64,000 nucleotides of DNA from Luteimicrobium album (GTDB lineage: Bacteria; Actinomycetota; Actinomycetes; Actinomycetales; Cellulomonadaceae): assembly GCF_030161555.1 (NCBI RefSeq), contig NZ_BSUK01000001.1:1488001-1552000 (forward strand), written 5' to 3'. Shown piece by piece: positions 47,497 through 57,233 of the stretch. Both the position numbers and the translations under genes were made by a program. Under the pieces are notes generated by a model, which ran no database searches, had not been told where the DNA came from, and saw only the letters and a list, made by a program, of their open reading frames with translations. Positions within the stretch are counted from its first letter, which is position 1. Every line of letters starts with the position of its first letter.

Positions 47497-47928
47497 ATGG
47501 GACTGTTCCGGCGTAGGCGTGAGCCCTTCCTCACCGCATCCCCCGACGCACCCGTGCCGGGCATGATCGGTGCGCACGAGGCGGCCGTGCCCGCCGTGCC
47601 GGCGCCGTCCGACGTGACGCTGACGTCCACCGCGTCGACGGCGGACCTGACGTCCGTCCCGTTCTCGTTCACGGTCGAGGACGTGTTCTCGATCACCGGG
47701 CGCGGCACCGTCGCGACCGGCACGGTCGCGGAGGGCACCGCTCACCGAGGGGACGCCATCGAGGTGGTGCGGGGCGGGACCGTCGTCGCGCGGACGGCGA
47801 TCGACGGGATCGAGCAGTTCCGCAGGCGCACCGACACGGCCACCGCCGGTGACGCCGCCGGCATCCTCCTCCGGGGTGTCAGACGCGACGAGCTCGAGCG
47901 CGGCGACGTGTTGCGCAGGGCGGGCTGA
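47497..47928 (+). CDS. Protein made mainly of an EF-Tu domain-2-like barrel
   Basis: This 143-residue protein has a basic N terminus MGLFRRRREPF, a flexible Ala/Pro-rich stretch, then a module that reads like translation-factor domain 2: PFSFTVEDVFSITGRGTVAT, GTVAEGTAHRGDAIEVVRGG, and AGDAAGILLRGVRRDELERG. The segment IxGRGTVxTGxV and LLRGVxRxxxxRG are EF-Tu hallmarks. No GTPase domain is present. The ATG 47497 is well placed. The function is unknown. It is followed after 4 bp by the TMEM175-like gene. Confidence 0.8.
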   Translation: MGLFRRRREPFLTASPDAPVPGMIGAHEAAVPAVPAPSDVTLTSTASTADLTSVPFSFTVEDVFSITGRGTVATGTVAEGTAHRGDAIEVVRGGTVVARTAIDGIEQFRRRTDTATAGDAAGILLRGVRRDELERGDVLRRAG

Positions 47929-47932
47929 GGAC

Positions 47933-48526
47933 GTGGGCAAGTCCCGGCTCGAGGCGTTCAGCGACGGCGTGCTCGCCATCATCATCACGATCATGGTGCT
48001 CGAGCTCCGCACCCCCGAGGGATCCTCGTGGCACGACCTGCGCGAGGTCGTGCCCACCTTCCTCACGTACCTGCTGAGCTTTGTCTATGTGGGGATCTAC
48101 TGGAACAACCATCACCACCTGCTCCAGCTCGTGTCGAAGGTGAACGGAACGGTTCTTTGGGCAAATCTCCACCTGCTGTTCTGGCTCTCGCTGCTCCCGT
48201 TCACGACGTCGTGGATGGACGACACCGGTTTCGACCCGGTCCCGACGGGGGTCTACGGCATCGACCTGCTCGCCGCGGCTGCCGCGTACTGGCTCCTGCA
48301 GCGGACGCTCATCCGCGGGCAGGGACCGGCCGGTCCGCTCGCGAGCGCGATCGGCGCCGACCGCAAGGGCAAGCTCTCGCCGGTCGCCTACCTGGCGGGC
48401 ATCATCGCCTCGTTCTGGGTGCCGTACGTCGGCGTGGCGCTGTACGCGGCGGTCGCACTGCTGTGGCTCGTGCCGGATCGCCGGGTGGAACGATTCGTCA
48501 CCGAGCACGGGGCGTCCGAAGGCTGA
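47933..48526 (+). CDS. TMEM175 family (DUF1211) membrane protein
   Basis: This 197-residue protein has the TMEM175 signature near its start: SRLEAFSDGVLAIIITIMVL (RxxxFSD motif). Further helices include VPTFLTYLLSFVYVGIYWNN and the histidine run NNHHHLL, then LHLLFWLSLLPFTTSWM. Family members form potassium channels or are uncharacterised. The start is GTG 47933, 4 bp after the preceding stop. Its 3' end overlaps the reading frame of the convergent universal stress protein. Confidence 0.9.
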   Translation: MGKSRLEAFSDGVLAIIITIMVLELRTPEGSSWHDLREVVPTFLTYLLSFVYVGIYWNNHHHLLQLVSKVNGTVLWANLHLLFWLSLLPFTTSWMDDTGFDPVPTGVYGIDLLAAAAAYWLLQRTLIRGQGPAGPLASAIGADRKGKLSPVAYLAGIIASFWVPYVGVALYAAVALLWLVPDRRVERFVTEHGASEG

Positions 48527-49544
48527 TCGCTCGAGTGCTGCGCCCCGCGTGCCGGGCTGCCTGCCTCGGACGGCTGCGGGTGCGGGAGCGGTACTACGAC
48601 GACGGGGCACGGTGCGCGGCCGACGACGGCGTGGCTCACGGGACCGAGCGGGACACCGGCGCCGTGGCTCAGGCCGCGTGCCCCGACGACGAGCAGCGAC
48701 GCCTGCCGGGCGGTGGCGACGAGGGCCCGCCCGGGTTCGGCGTCGACGACGCGCACGTGCAGGGGGACCGTGTGCTCGCGGGCGTGCACGCGGTCCCGGG
48801 CCGCGGACTCGACGGCGCGACGAAGCAGCAGGGCGTCGCGTGAGGTCAGCTGCCCGGCTGCGCCTCGCCCGGTCCGCGGCCGCGGATCGCCGAGACCCGC
48901 GAGGGGAGACGGTGCCGGCCCGCGACGACGACGGTGAGCCCGGTGTCGCGGAGCGCGGCCTCGTCCAGGGCGCAGGCGACGGCCGCCTTGCCGTGGGCCG
49001 AGCCGTCGAACCCGACGACGACCGACCCCGCGGGCGCCGCGTCGAACCGCTGGCCGTCGCCGTCGCCGGTCAAGGGCAGCGTCCCGGGGACGACGACCGT
49101 CGGGACCGTGTTGTGTGCGGCGACACGGATGCTGGACGAGCCGAGGAACGCGCCGCCGACGGCACCGATGCCCTCACGACCGAGCACGACGAGCTGGACC
49201 TGCGGCAGCTCCTCGGCGGCCGCGCGGAGCAGCGTGTCGAACACGGGCCCGGTGCGCAGCTCGGTCCGGACCAGGACGCCTGGTTGCCTCTCGTGCACGC
49301 GTCGTACCGCGGCGGCGAGCACCGCAGCCCCGAACCGCGCGACGCTGGGGTCGGGATCCGCGTAGTCCCCGGCGACGAACGGCTGCTCGAGCAGGGGCGC
49401 GTACTCGCAGTAGACGACGAGGAGCTCGCACTCGCGGGCCGCGGCCTCCTGGCCCGCCCAGTCGAGCGCTCGCCCGCTCGCGGCGGACCCATCGACGCCG
49501 ACGAGGATCGCGGAGCCGCCGCTGCCCGGGTCGTCGTGGTTCAT
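48388..49544 (-). CDS. Tandem universal stress protein (two UspA domains), one frameshift
   Basis: Domain 1 (about 1-155) runs from [20 protein letters not shown] to [20 protein letters not shown] and the VPTVVVP strand. Domain 2 starts [20 protein letters not shown]. Frame is lost at 48853-48855; one added G gives [17 protein letters not shown] and continues to [20 protein letters not shown] and the final [11 protein letters not shown] near 48575. The stop at 48388 lies inside the convergent TMEM175-like gene, so the tail beyond about 48570 is doubtful. ATP-binding G-x2-G-x9-G(S) is present in both domains. DevR-like palindromes lie upstream. Confidence 0.82.
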
Positions 49545-49607
49545 GGTGCGCCTCCTTGTTGCTGCTCGCTCCTACCGGTCTACCCGGGTTGTCGTCACAC
49601 CCTCGAC

Positions 49608-49642
49608 GGGCCGAGGTCCTGTCGGCGCGGGACCTTGGTCCC
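49608..49642. promoter_or_regulatory. DevR/DosR-box-like palindrome between usp and devR-like genes
   Basis: GGGACCTTGGTCCC (49629-49642) matches the mycobacterial DosR box core (GGGACTNNAGTCCC) in form. A weaker partner GGGCCGAGGTCC starts at 49608, about two helical turns away. It is placed between the divergent usp (start 49544) and response-regulator (start 49699) genes and could act on both. Confidence 0.6.
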
Positions 49643-49698
49643 GTCCGGTGCCGCGTCGTGGTCGCGAGCGGGGGCGTGGCACGCGTAGCGTCTGGACC

Positions 49699-50382
49699 GT
49701 GGCCGAACCGATCCGTGTCTTCCTGCTCGACGACCACGAGGTCGTGCGCCGGGGCGTCGCAGCGCTGCTCGAGGCCGAGCCCGACATCACCGTGGTCGGG
49801 GAGGCGGGCACCGCGGCCTCGGCGCTGGCGCGAGTCCCGGCCGTGCGCCCGGACGTGGCGGTGCTCGACGTGCGCCTTCCTGACGGCTCGGGGGTCGAGG
49901 TCTGCCGTGAGCTGCGTTCGTCGCGGCCGGACCTCGCGTGCCTGATGCTCACCTCGTTCTCGGACGACGAGGCGCTGCTCGACGCGGTCCTCGCCGGTGC
50001 CGCGGGCTACGTGCTCAAGCAGATCCACGGCAGCGACCTCGTGGGCGCCGTCCGGACTGTGGCTGCGGGCGGGTCGCTGCTCGATGCGGCGAGCACCGCA
50101 CGGGTGATGCAGCGGCTGCGCGAGGCGAGCCGACGCAACGAGGAGGAGGACCCGCTGCGGGCGCTGACGCCGCACGAGCGACAGATCGTGTCGCTGATCG
50201 GGGAGGGGCTCACGAACCGTGAGATCGGCGCTCGGCTGTTCCTGGCCGAGAAGACGGTCAAGAACCACGTCTCGCACGTCCTCGCGAAGCTGGGGCTCCA
50301 GCGGCGCACCCAGGTGGCGGTTCTCGCGACCGAGCGCAGGGCGGCACGGACCGACGACCCCCGACGCGGCGCTCAGCGCTGA
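49699..50382 (+). CDS. NarL/FixJ-type response regulator, DevR (DosR)-like
   Basis: This 227-residue regulator has a receiver domain with acidic DDHEV near residue 11, phospho-acceptor Asp in [13 protein letters not shown] near residue 56, Thr/Ser in MLTSFSDD, and Lys in [12 protein letters not shown] (the GYVLKQI motif is typical of DevR). The LuxR-type HTH is [20 protein letters not shown] then [20 protein letters not shown]. DevR proteins control dormancy and hypoxia genes. The start is GTG 49699. Gene order with a DevS-like kinase and Usp/DoxX supports this role. Confidence 0.88.
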   Translation: MAEPIRVFLLDDHEVVRRGVAALLEAEPDITVVGEAGTAASALARVPAVRPDVAVLDVRLPDGSGVEVCRELRSSRPDLACLMLTSFSDDEALLDAVLAGAAGYVLKQIHGSDLVGAVRTVAAGGSLLDAASTARVMQRLREASRRNEEEDPLRALTPHERQIVSLIGEGLTNREIGARLFLAEKTVKNHVSHVLAKLGLQRRTQVAVLATERRAARTDDPRRGAQR

Positions 50383-51526
50383 ACGGGACCGTCCACGGGG
50401 ACCGTCCAGCGCAGCCGGGTGCCCGTTCCCTCCTCGGTCTCGACGGTGAGCAGACCGCCGAGACGCTCGGCGCGGCTCGCGAGGTTGCGCAGCCCGCTCT
50501 CGTGGCCTCCTCGCTCGAAGCCCACCCCGTCGTCCGCCACTTCGAGCACGACGGCGTCCCGATCGACGCGCAGCTCGACGGCCACGTCGCGGGCCGAGGC
50601 GTGGCGGCCCACGTTGGTGAGCGCCTCGCCGAGCACCACGACGAGCTGGTCCGCGACCTCCACGGCGACCTCCGTGCCCGGTTCGCTGACCACGGTCACC
50701 CGGGGCGAGAAGCCCAGGACGCGGCGCGCGGCCGCGGCGACGTCCGCGACGCGCTCGGCGAGGGGAGCGCGTCCTTCGACGGATTGCTCCTCAGGTCCGA
50801 GATCGTCGTGCGGATCTCGCTGATGGTCTCGTCGAGATCGGTGACGGTGGCCTCGACGACGGCCCGGACGTCGTCGGACAGGCGAGGGACGACCGACATG
50901 AGGCCCAGGCCCGCGGCGAACAGGCGCTGCACGACGACGTCGTGCAGGTCGCGCGCGATGCGCTCCCGGTCGTCGGCGACGGCCGCCTCGCGGGCCCGGT
51001 GGTGGAGCCGCGCGTTCTCGATCGTGGCCCCGGCGGCGGACGCGAACGCGACGACGACGCTCTCGTCCTCGGCGCCGAACGGCGCTCCGCCGGCCTTGTC
51101 GGTGAGGTAGAGGTTCCCGTAGACCGTGTCGCGCACCGTGATGGGGACACCGAGGAACGTCGTCATCGGCGGATGTCCGGCGGGGAGCCCCGCCGCCCGT
51201 GGGTCGCGCGCGATGTCGTCCGCGCGCACCGGGCGGGCTTCGTCCATGACGAGCCCCAGGAGGCCCTCGCCGTGCGGCCAGTGGTCGATCCGGGCGATCT
51301 CGTCCTCGGTGAGGCCGTGGGGGAGGAAGCGTTCGAGGCGGGTGCCGTCGTAGACGCCGAGCGCGCCGTAGCGCGCCCCCGTCATGGTCATGGCGCCCTC
51401 GACGATGCGGGCGAGGATCGTGTCGAGGTCGAGGGGGCTGGTGATCGCCACGAGCGCGTCGACGAGCCGCTGGGTCGCGTCGCTCCCCAGCGGCTCGGCG
51501 TGCGCGGAAGGTGCGGTGTCGGCCAC
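50373..51526 (-). CDS. GAF-domain sensor histidine kinase, DevS-like, one frameshift
   Basis: Repaired, this kinase has about 385 residues. One GAF domain covers about 22-175 ([50 protein letters not shown]). HisKA_3 has the phospho-His in [20 protein letters not shown]. The HATPase part has [13 protein letters not shown] and [20 protein letters not shown]. Mycobacterial DevS has two GAF domains; this has one, similar to the first. Frame is lost near 50789; one added G on the coding strand gives [14 protein letters not shown]. The start is GTG 51526. It overlaps the convergent regulator by 10 bp, and the two are a likely pair. Confidence 0.86.
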
Positions 51527-51591
51527 GGTCGGAGTGTCGCACACGAGGACGGCCCAGGGCGGGGCCGTCCTCGTGCGCCGTTCAGGGGTGG

Positions 51592-52146
51592 TCAGGCGAG
51601 CCAGCGGAACCGCTGGACCATCTTCGTGCCCTTCCACCAGGTGCCGAGCCCGTACGCGTCGCCGGCGCCGACGAGCACGACGACCAGGATGCCGAGCGCC
51701 TCGATCACGTGGTCGTCGATGACCGGGTTCGTGGTCAGCGGCAGCGACGCGAGGTACATGAACGTGAGCATCGCGAGGCTCGACACCGCCGCGATCCGCA
51801 TGCCGACGCCGAGGATCAGGGCGACGCCGATGCCGAGGAGGCCGATCATGAAGAGCCAGTCGACCGCCGTGTTGCCTGCGATCGAGTTGAAGACCCCCTT
51901 GAAGGGACCGGCGACGCCCTTGAGGTACCCGGTGGTCGGGCTGCCGCCCCGGATCCAGGCCTTCGCGGTCGGGGTCGAGAAGTGGAGTCCGAAGGTCTTG
52001 TCCAGGAAGGCCCACAGGAAGTAGAACCCGAGGACCACGCGGGTCAGTGCGAGCACGACCCGGGTCGGGGTGTTGGCGACCGCGACGAGCGGCGTCTTCC
52101 ACGCGCCCATGCTGGGCAGTGTGTGCGAGCGTTCCAGCGTGCTCAT
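51592..52146 (-). CDS. DoxX family membrane protein
   Basis: This 184-residue protein has four predicted helices and fits DoxX: TRVVLALTRVVLGFYFLWAF near residue 30, then DKTFGLHFSTP, VDWLFMIGLLGIGVALILGV, and VSSLAMLTFMYLASLPL. DoxX-type proteins relate to quinone/thiosulfate redox chemistry or oxidant defence. The ATG 52146 follows GAGAGGAAC. Two DevR-box-like sites lie 80-115 bp upstream, which suggests control by the neighbouring two-component system. Confidence 0.88.
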   Translation of the reverse strand: MSTLERSHTLPSMGAWKTPLVAVANTPTRVVLALTRVVLGFYFLWAFLDKTFGLHFSTPTAKAWIRGGSPTTGYLKGVAGPFKGVFNSIAGNTAVDWLFMIGLLGIGVALILGVGMRIAAVSSLAMLTFMYLASLPLTTNPVIDDHVIEALGILVVVLVGAGDAYGLGTWWKGTKMVQRFRWLA

Positions 52147-52225
52147 GATCGTTCCTCTCATCGACCGGTTCTTCGGTGTCCCCGGCTTCTGAGAAGAGTC
52201 TTTCGCCCTGGGGTCGACCGATCCT

Positions 52226-52261
52226 GAGCCCAAGGTCGCGGACGGGTGGGACCTTGGTCCC
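52226..52261 (-). promoter_or_regulatory. Pair of DevR-box-like sites upstream of doxX
   Basis: GGGACCTTGGTCCC at 52248-52261 is identical to the site in front of the usp/devR-like genes. A degenerate copy GAGCCCAAGGTCGC (11 of 14 positions matching the reverse consensus) lies at 52226-52239. The centres are 22 bp apart, the same helical-face spacing seen for tandem DosR boxes. Confidence 0.65.
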
Positions 52262-52280
52262 CGCGTAGCGGCCGCCGTCC

Positions 52281-53335
52281 TCAGTTCGCGTCGGCCAGGA
52301 GCTCCCGGACCCGCGGGGCGACCTGCGTCCCGTAGAGCTCGATCGACCGCATCAGCGTCTCGTGGGGCAGCGTCCCGGTCGAGTACTTGAGGTCGAACCG
52401 GGTCGCGCCGAGCCGGTCGACGGTCGCCGCGATCTTCTGGGCCACGGTCTCGGGCGACCCGACGTACAGCGAGCCGTCGGGCCCGACGTCGTGCCGGAAG
52501 CGGGAGCGCGAGTAGGGCGGCCAGCCGCGCTCGGCGCCGATCCGGTTGTTCGTCGCCTCGAAGTGCTCGTAGATCTCCTCCCGGGCCTGCTCGTCGGTCT
52601 CGGCGACGTGCCCGGGGAGTGGACGCCGACGCGTCCCGGCCCGCCGCCGGGTTGTTCCGACCACCCGAACTCGCCGAGCGCCCGCCAGTAGAGGTCCACG
52701 TAGGGGCGGAACCGGGCGGGTTCGCCGCCGATGATCGCGAGCATCATGGGCAGGCCGTAGCGCGCGGTCCGCACGACGGACTCGGGCGACCCGCCGACGC
52801 CGATCCACGTGGTCAGCGAACCTCGTTCGGTCTTGGGGTAGACGTGCTGGTTCTTCAGGGAGGCGCGCTTCGACCCGGCCCACGACACGGCCTTCTCGGT
52901 GCGCAGCGCGTCGAACAGCTCGAGCTTCTCCTCGAACAGGTCCTCGTACTCGGTGAGGTCGTACCCGAACAGCGGGAACGACTCGACGAACGACCCGCGG
53001 CCCAGGATCACCTCGGCGCGCCCGTCGGACACGCCGTCGAGGGTCGCGAACCGCTCGTACACGCGCACCGGGTCGTCGGACGACAGCACCGTCACCGCGG
53101 AGCCCAGCCGGATCCGTTCCGTGCGGCCGGCGATCGCGGCGAGCACGACCTCGGGCGCGGAGACCGCGAAGTCGGCGCGGTGGTGCTCCCCGATCCCGAA
53201 GAAGTCGAGGCCCACCCGGTCGGCGAGGACGGCCTCCTCGACGACGTCGCGGATCACCTGTCCTGCCGGTCGAGGGGTCCCGTCGGGAAGGGCGGTGACG
53301 TCACCGAACGTGTCCAGGCCGAGCTCCAGCGTCAT
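52281..53335 (-). CDS. LLM-class flavin-dependent oxidoreductase, one frameshift
   Basis: This luciferase-like monooxygenase has about 351 residues. Motifs: LELGLDTFGDVTALPDGTPR at the start, DFFGIGEHHRADFAVSAPEV near residue 45, RIRLGSAVTVLSSDDPVRVY near residue 75, and VSDGRAEVILGRGSFVESFP near residue 105. Frame is lost at 52614-52617; one added C on the coding strand gives VHSPGHVAETDEQAREE. Such enzymes use F420 or FMN; the substrate is unknown. It is followed in reverse by the PAP2-DGK gene, 7 bp upstream. Confidence 0.86.
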
Positions 53336-53342
53336 GTCCGCC

Positions 53343-55045
53343 TCAACTCTCCGGGTCCGGTTGCTGTTCCGCGGGTGCGTAGACGCGCAGCGCCCCGGGC
53401 CGCAGCGCGAGCCGCACCCGCACCCGGGCGTCGTCCGACGGCGCACCCTCGCCCGACGACGCCGGCTCGCCCAGGGTGAGGGTCTCGCCGTCGTGCGCGA
53501 CGACCGTCCCGGCGGGAAGCTCGAGCTCGAGGGTGTCGACCTCGTCGGCGGCGGTCGCGAGCCAGGCCCGGGTCCGGGGGATCCGGGACGCGAGGCGCGA
53601 CCCGACGCCGTCGAGCACGGTGCGTGCGAGGACGCGGGTGCGGCTCGGTCGGCGCTCGGCGAGGGCGGCGCGGACGTCGAGGATGCCGTCGTCGAGGCGG
53701 GTCCGCTCGACGGGCGCCGGGCCGCGCGGCGCGTACCGGTCGATCCCGGCGAACAGCGACCAGACGGCCCGCTCGCCCAGCGGACCCTTGACGGGCAGCG
53801 GCTCGGCGCCGGGCAGGGTCTGGGCCGCCGCGACGACCGCGGCCGCCCACTTGCCGAGCCGCGACTCGAGCCGTTCGCGCCGCGCCACGAGGTCCGGGTA
53901 CGCGCCGACCGCGAACGTGTTGAGGACGGTCCGGGTCACGCGCTCGTCGCCGGGCACGTGGACCTCGAGGTCGCCGACGTCCACGACGACGCCCGTGCCG
54001 GATCGGACGGCCTCCGCGACGAGCGCGACCGGGTCGTCCACGTCCCGTCCGTCGAGGTGCACGGCCTTGGCGAAGTGGTTGAGCGTCCCGCCGGGGAAGA
54101 CGACGAGCGGCACGTCGCCCGAGCGCGCCGCCGCAGCGACCGAGCCGACCGTCCCGTCACCCCCGAGACCCCGACGGCCCGGGCGCCGTCCTGGACCGCG
54201 TCCGCGACGAGGCGCGCGACGTCGTCGTGCTCGGCGAGCTCGTGGACCTGCGCCTCCGGCAGCGCGGACCGGATCGCGGCGCCCAGGTCGGTGTCGTCGG
54301 GGCCCGAGGCGGGGTTCACCACGACGAACAGCCCGGCGCCGTCGGGCAGCGCGGGGACGTCCGCGGCCGGAGCGGGCGCCGGTGGCGGCTCCTGCCGGAC
54401 GGGCCTCGGCACCACGAGCCGTCCCACGGCCGCGACGCCGACACCGATCGCGAGCCCACCTGCCACGTCCGAGAACCAGTGCGCCCCGACGTGCAGCCGC
54501 GAGTACGCGACGGCCGCCGCCAGCGGGGCGAGCGCGGCCCCCGCCGCCGGCCACTCGGTCGCGACCCCGAGCGTGAACGCCGCCGCCGACGCGCTGTGAC
54601 CCGACGGGAACGACCCCGACGTCGGCGGGTCGGTCAGGTGGCGCAGCACGTCCAGCCCGGACGCGGCGGGCCGCTCGCCGCCCAGCAACGGCTTGGCGAC
54701 CAGGTTCGCGACGGCGCTCGCGGCCGCCAGCGTCGCGGCGCCCCGGACCGCGGCCCGGCGCCCGGTCGGACCCGTGGCGGCGAGCCCCGCCCCGACACCG
54801 GCCCACAGGACGGAGTGGTCCGCGAGCCGGCTGAGCCCGCGCAGCGCCTTGTCGGCCGCGCGGCCGAGGTCGAGGGTGTCCGTGCGGACGGCGACCTCAC
54901 GGTCGAGCCGGGCGAGCGCGGGCCACCGCTCGTGCGGCGCGAACGGGCCCTGACGTCCGCGCGAGGAGAGCGCCAGCCGGGCGCGGACCCAGGTGCGCCG
55001 GGCACGCGACCCGACGGCGTCGGCGGTGGTCACGGTCGAGGTCAC
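53343..55045 (-). CDS. Fused PAP2 phosphatase and diacylglycerol kinase, one frameshift
   Basis: This bifunctional protein has about 567 residues. The N-terminal half is a PAP2 membrane phosphatase: KPLLGGERPAASGL, then SGSFPSGHSASAAAFTLGVA and YSRLHVGAHWFSDV, the three phosphatase motifs with both catalytic His. The C-terminal half is a DAGK catalytic domain: LFVVVNPASGPDD and, after repair, VGVSGGDGTVGSVAAAAR (GGDGT motif), then VFPGGTLNHFAKAV. Frame is lost at 54160-54164; one added G on the coding strand repairs it. It should act on membrane lipids. The start is GTG 55045. Confidence 0.88.
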
Positions 55046-55114
55046 GGTCCGACGCTACGCACGACGGCGGCTCCGCGCTCGGGCGCGGCGCGGGGGACAG
55101 ATGGAGCGGAGGGC

Positions 55115-55627
55115 TCAGGCCTGGCCGAGCCGGAGAGCGTCGAGGTGGGCGAGGAGCTCGGTGAGCGACTCGCCGACCGCGCCGCCGCCGACCGGGCCAC
55201 CGCTGAGCTTGCCGCGCACGTGCCGCACCTGGGCAGCCGCAGCCTCGAGCGCGACCTGCGCGTCGGACAGTGCGACGGCGGCGCGCGCCTCGTCGGCGGC
55301 GTCGACGACGTCCTGAGCGGCACCGGCGAGCGCCTCCTCGGCGGCGACGGTCGCGGCGCGGGCGGACTCGACCGCGTCGGTGACCTCGGTGGCGAGCGCC
55401 CCCGAGAGGGCATCGAGCTCGCCGTCGACCCGGGCGAGGTCGACGTCGAGCGCGGCGGTCTGGGTGCGGGCGTCGTGCAGGGCGGTGGCGAGGGCCTCGT
55501 GGCCACCGCCGAGGAAGAGGAGGGCCGCGACGGCGAGGAGGCCTGCCGCTGCGTAGCGCGCCGCGAGAGACGTCGTGGCCGCGTCCTCGCGCCACGACAT
55601 CGGGCCTGAGGTCAGCGGCGACGTCAC
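55115..55627 (-). CDS. Membrane-anchored protein with long helical domain, unknown
   Basis: This 170-residue protein has one transmembrane helix (AAGLLAVAALLFLGGGH, about 26-42) followed by an Ala-rich, heptad-like helical region (ALHDARTQTAALDVDLARVD, then ALAAEV-type repeats to residue about 140) and a Gly-rich turn. The orientation would place the coiled coil outside. The family is not recognised. The start is GTG 55627, divergent from the DUF2087 gene. Confidence 0.65.
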   Translation of the reverse strand: MTSPLTSGPMSWREDAATTSLAARYAAAGLLAVAALLFLGGGHEALATALHDARTQTAALDVDLARVDGELDALSGALATEVTDAVESARAATVAAEEALAGAAQDVVDAADEARAAVALSDAQVALEAAAAQVRHVRGKLSGGPVGGGAVGESLTELLAHLDALRLGQA

Positions 55628-55729
55628 GGCACAAGTCTGCCGTGCTTTCCTGCGAGAAGACAGAGTGAAAACAGAGTAGGGGTTACAAACTCGTGGAGGT
55701 TCGGTGGAGGGCGGTGCGAGAGTGGTGCC

Positions 55730-56053
55730 GTGAGCACTCCTGACCCCACCCGGTTCCTCGTGCGCGGTCGGCTCGAGCGTCTGCCGCGGCGCGCCGCGGA
55801 CCGCGACCTGCTGTTCGCCTACGTCGCGACCCGGGTCCTCGTGCTCGACGAGCCCGTCACTGAACGCGAGCTGACCGACCGCCTCGCGACCTTCGTCGAC
55901 GACCCCGTCGGCGTCCGGCGTGACCTCGTCGACCGGGGCCTCGTGACCCGGACGCGTGACGGTGCGACCTACTGGCGGACGCTCGTGACGGTGTTCGACG
56001 AGCTCGGGGACGGTCGCGGCCCGGACGAGCCGGTCAGCCCACCGTCTTCGTGA
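55730..56053 (+). CDS. DUF2087 domain protein
   Basis: This 107-residue protein matches DUF2087, a small winged-helix-like module: FLVRGRLERLPRRAADRDLL, then VTERELTDRLATFVDDPVGV and RRDLVDRGLVTRTRDGATYW. In larger proteins this domain follows an HTH or acetyltransferase domain; here it is alone. The start is GTG 55730. It overlaps the convergent lipoprotein gene by 20 bp. Confidence 0.8.
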   Translation: MSTPDPTRFLVRGRLERLPRRAADRDLLFAYVATRVLVLDEPVTERELTDRLATFVDDPVGVRRDLVDRGLVTRTRDGATYWRTLVTVFDELGDGRGPDEPVSPPSS

Positions 56054-56567
56054 TCGACGTGGCCAGGCTGTCGAGCTGCTTCTGGACGTCGTCGATGGTG
56101 GCCCGGGCCTGGCTCGTGGTGGGGAGCTTGCCCTTGAGCGTCTCTAGCTTGGTTCGGGCGTCCTCGAGGTCCGCGTAGGCGTCGTCGAGCTTCTGACGCG
56201 CGGACGTCGACAGGGTCGACGTGGACTTCTGCGCCTCGTCGAGCGCCTTGCGCGCCTCGTCGCCGGCCTGCTGCGCCTGCTGGAGCGCCGCGTTCCCCTG
56301 GCTCTTCATCGACCCGAGCTGGCTGCCGAGGCGCTGCACGTCGGACGTGATCTGCTGCGTCTGCTCGCTCGCGTCCTGCACGAACTGGCGCACCGCGTCC
56401 GTGTCGACCGTCCCGTCGCCGGTGCACGCCGCGAGCGGTGCGACCAGGGCCAGCCCGACGACGGCGCCCACGACGCTGCGGCGGCCGTCCCATGCGTGCC
56501 TGCCCGCGTTGCGGCGCTCCGGGCGGGTCGCGGCGGCGGACGTGACGACGTCGAGATCGGTGGGCAT
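56034..56567 (-). CDS. Coiled-coil lipoprotein, unknown function
   Basis: This 177-residue protein has a basic N terminus, a hydrophobic segment SVVGAVVGLALVAPLAAC with a lipobox ending LAAC near residue 48, then a long coiled coil (FVQDASEQTQQITSDVQRLG, ALQQAQQAGDEARKALDEAQ, LDDAYADLEDARTKLETLKG). It is likely anchored to the outer face of the membrane. Two other helical envelope proteins are neighbours. The family is not recognised. ATG 56567 was chosen over an upstream open frame that belongs to the next gene. Confidence 0.72.
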   Translation of the reverse strand: MPTDLDVVTSAAATRPERRNAGRHAWDGRRSVVGAVVGLALVAPLAACTGDGTVDTDAVRQFVQDASEQTQQITSDVQRLGSQLGSMKSQGNAALQQAQQAGDEARKALDEAQKSTSTLSTSARQKLDDAYADLEDARTKLETLKGKLPTTSQARATIDDVQKQLDSLATSITKTVG

Positions 56568-56628
56568 GGGTCCATCGTGCCGCAGCGACCTGGGAACGCT
56601 GTGACCTTTTTGTGCCGGTCCTGCGTGG

Positions 56629-57197
56629 CTAGTGCTCCGTCGCGGCGGGCCCGTCCCCGACCGCCAACGTGACGAGGGCACGCGCGGTGAACAGCGCGAA
56701 CGTCGACCCGGCGAGGACCCCGACGAGCGCGCTGGGCGCGAGGCTCGACCCCGGCCCCACACCCAGGAGCCCACGGCGAAGCCGACGAGGAGCACCGCGA
56801 GCACGACGAACCCCGTGTCGTGGAAGACGCGCGCGAGCGGGACGAAGTGGATCCCGACGACGCCGCAGATCCACGCGCTCACCCAGGCGGCGTTGCCGGT
56901 CCGGGCCAGCACGACCGCCCCGGCCGCGCACAGGACGGCCTCGATCGCGACGATCACGCCGAACCGGACGCCGTCGGACGACGTCGCGAGTGCCGTCGGC
57001 GTGTCCCACCAGCGGACACCCAGGACGCCCCCGACGACCGCGGCCGCGAAGCAGAGCCCGGACGCGATCCCGAGCGGGAGGCGCCACGACGCGGGCGGTG
57101 CCTCCTGCGCCCAGCCGAACCAGGCGAACCCGGCGATCCCGAGGACGGCGGCGGTGAAGGCGACGTCGCGGTCCGTGGCCGTGCTCAGCAGGTCCAT
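56629..57197 (-). CDS. Six-helix membrane protein, unknown, one frameshift
   Basis: Repaired, this protein has about 189 residues with about six hydrophobic helices: FTAAVLGIAGFAWFGWAQ, LPLGIASGLCFAAAVVGGVL, FGVIVAIEAVLCAAGAVVLA, AAWVSAWICGVVGIHFVPLA, TGFVVLAVLLVGFAVG and ALVGVLAGSTFALFTARAL. Frame is lost at 56770-56772; one added G on the coding strand gives FAVGLLGVGPGSSLAP. The family is not recognised. It is divergent from the MerR gene. Confidence 0.68.
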
Positions 57198-57233
57198 GGG
57201 CCGTCACCCTAGCGTTCGGCGCACACTGGGAGA

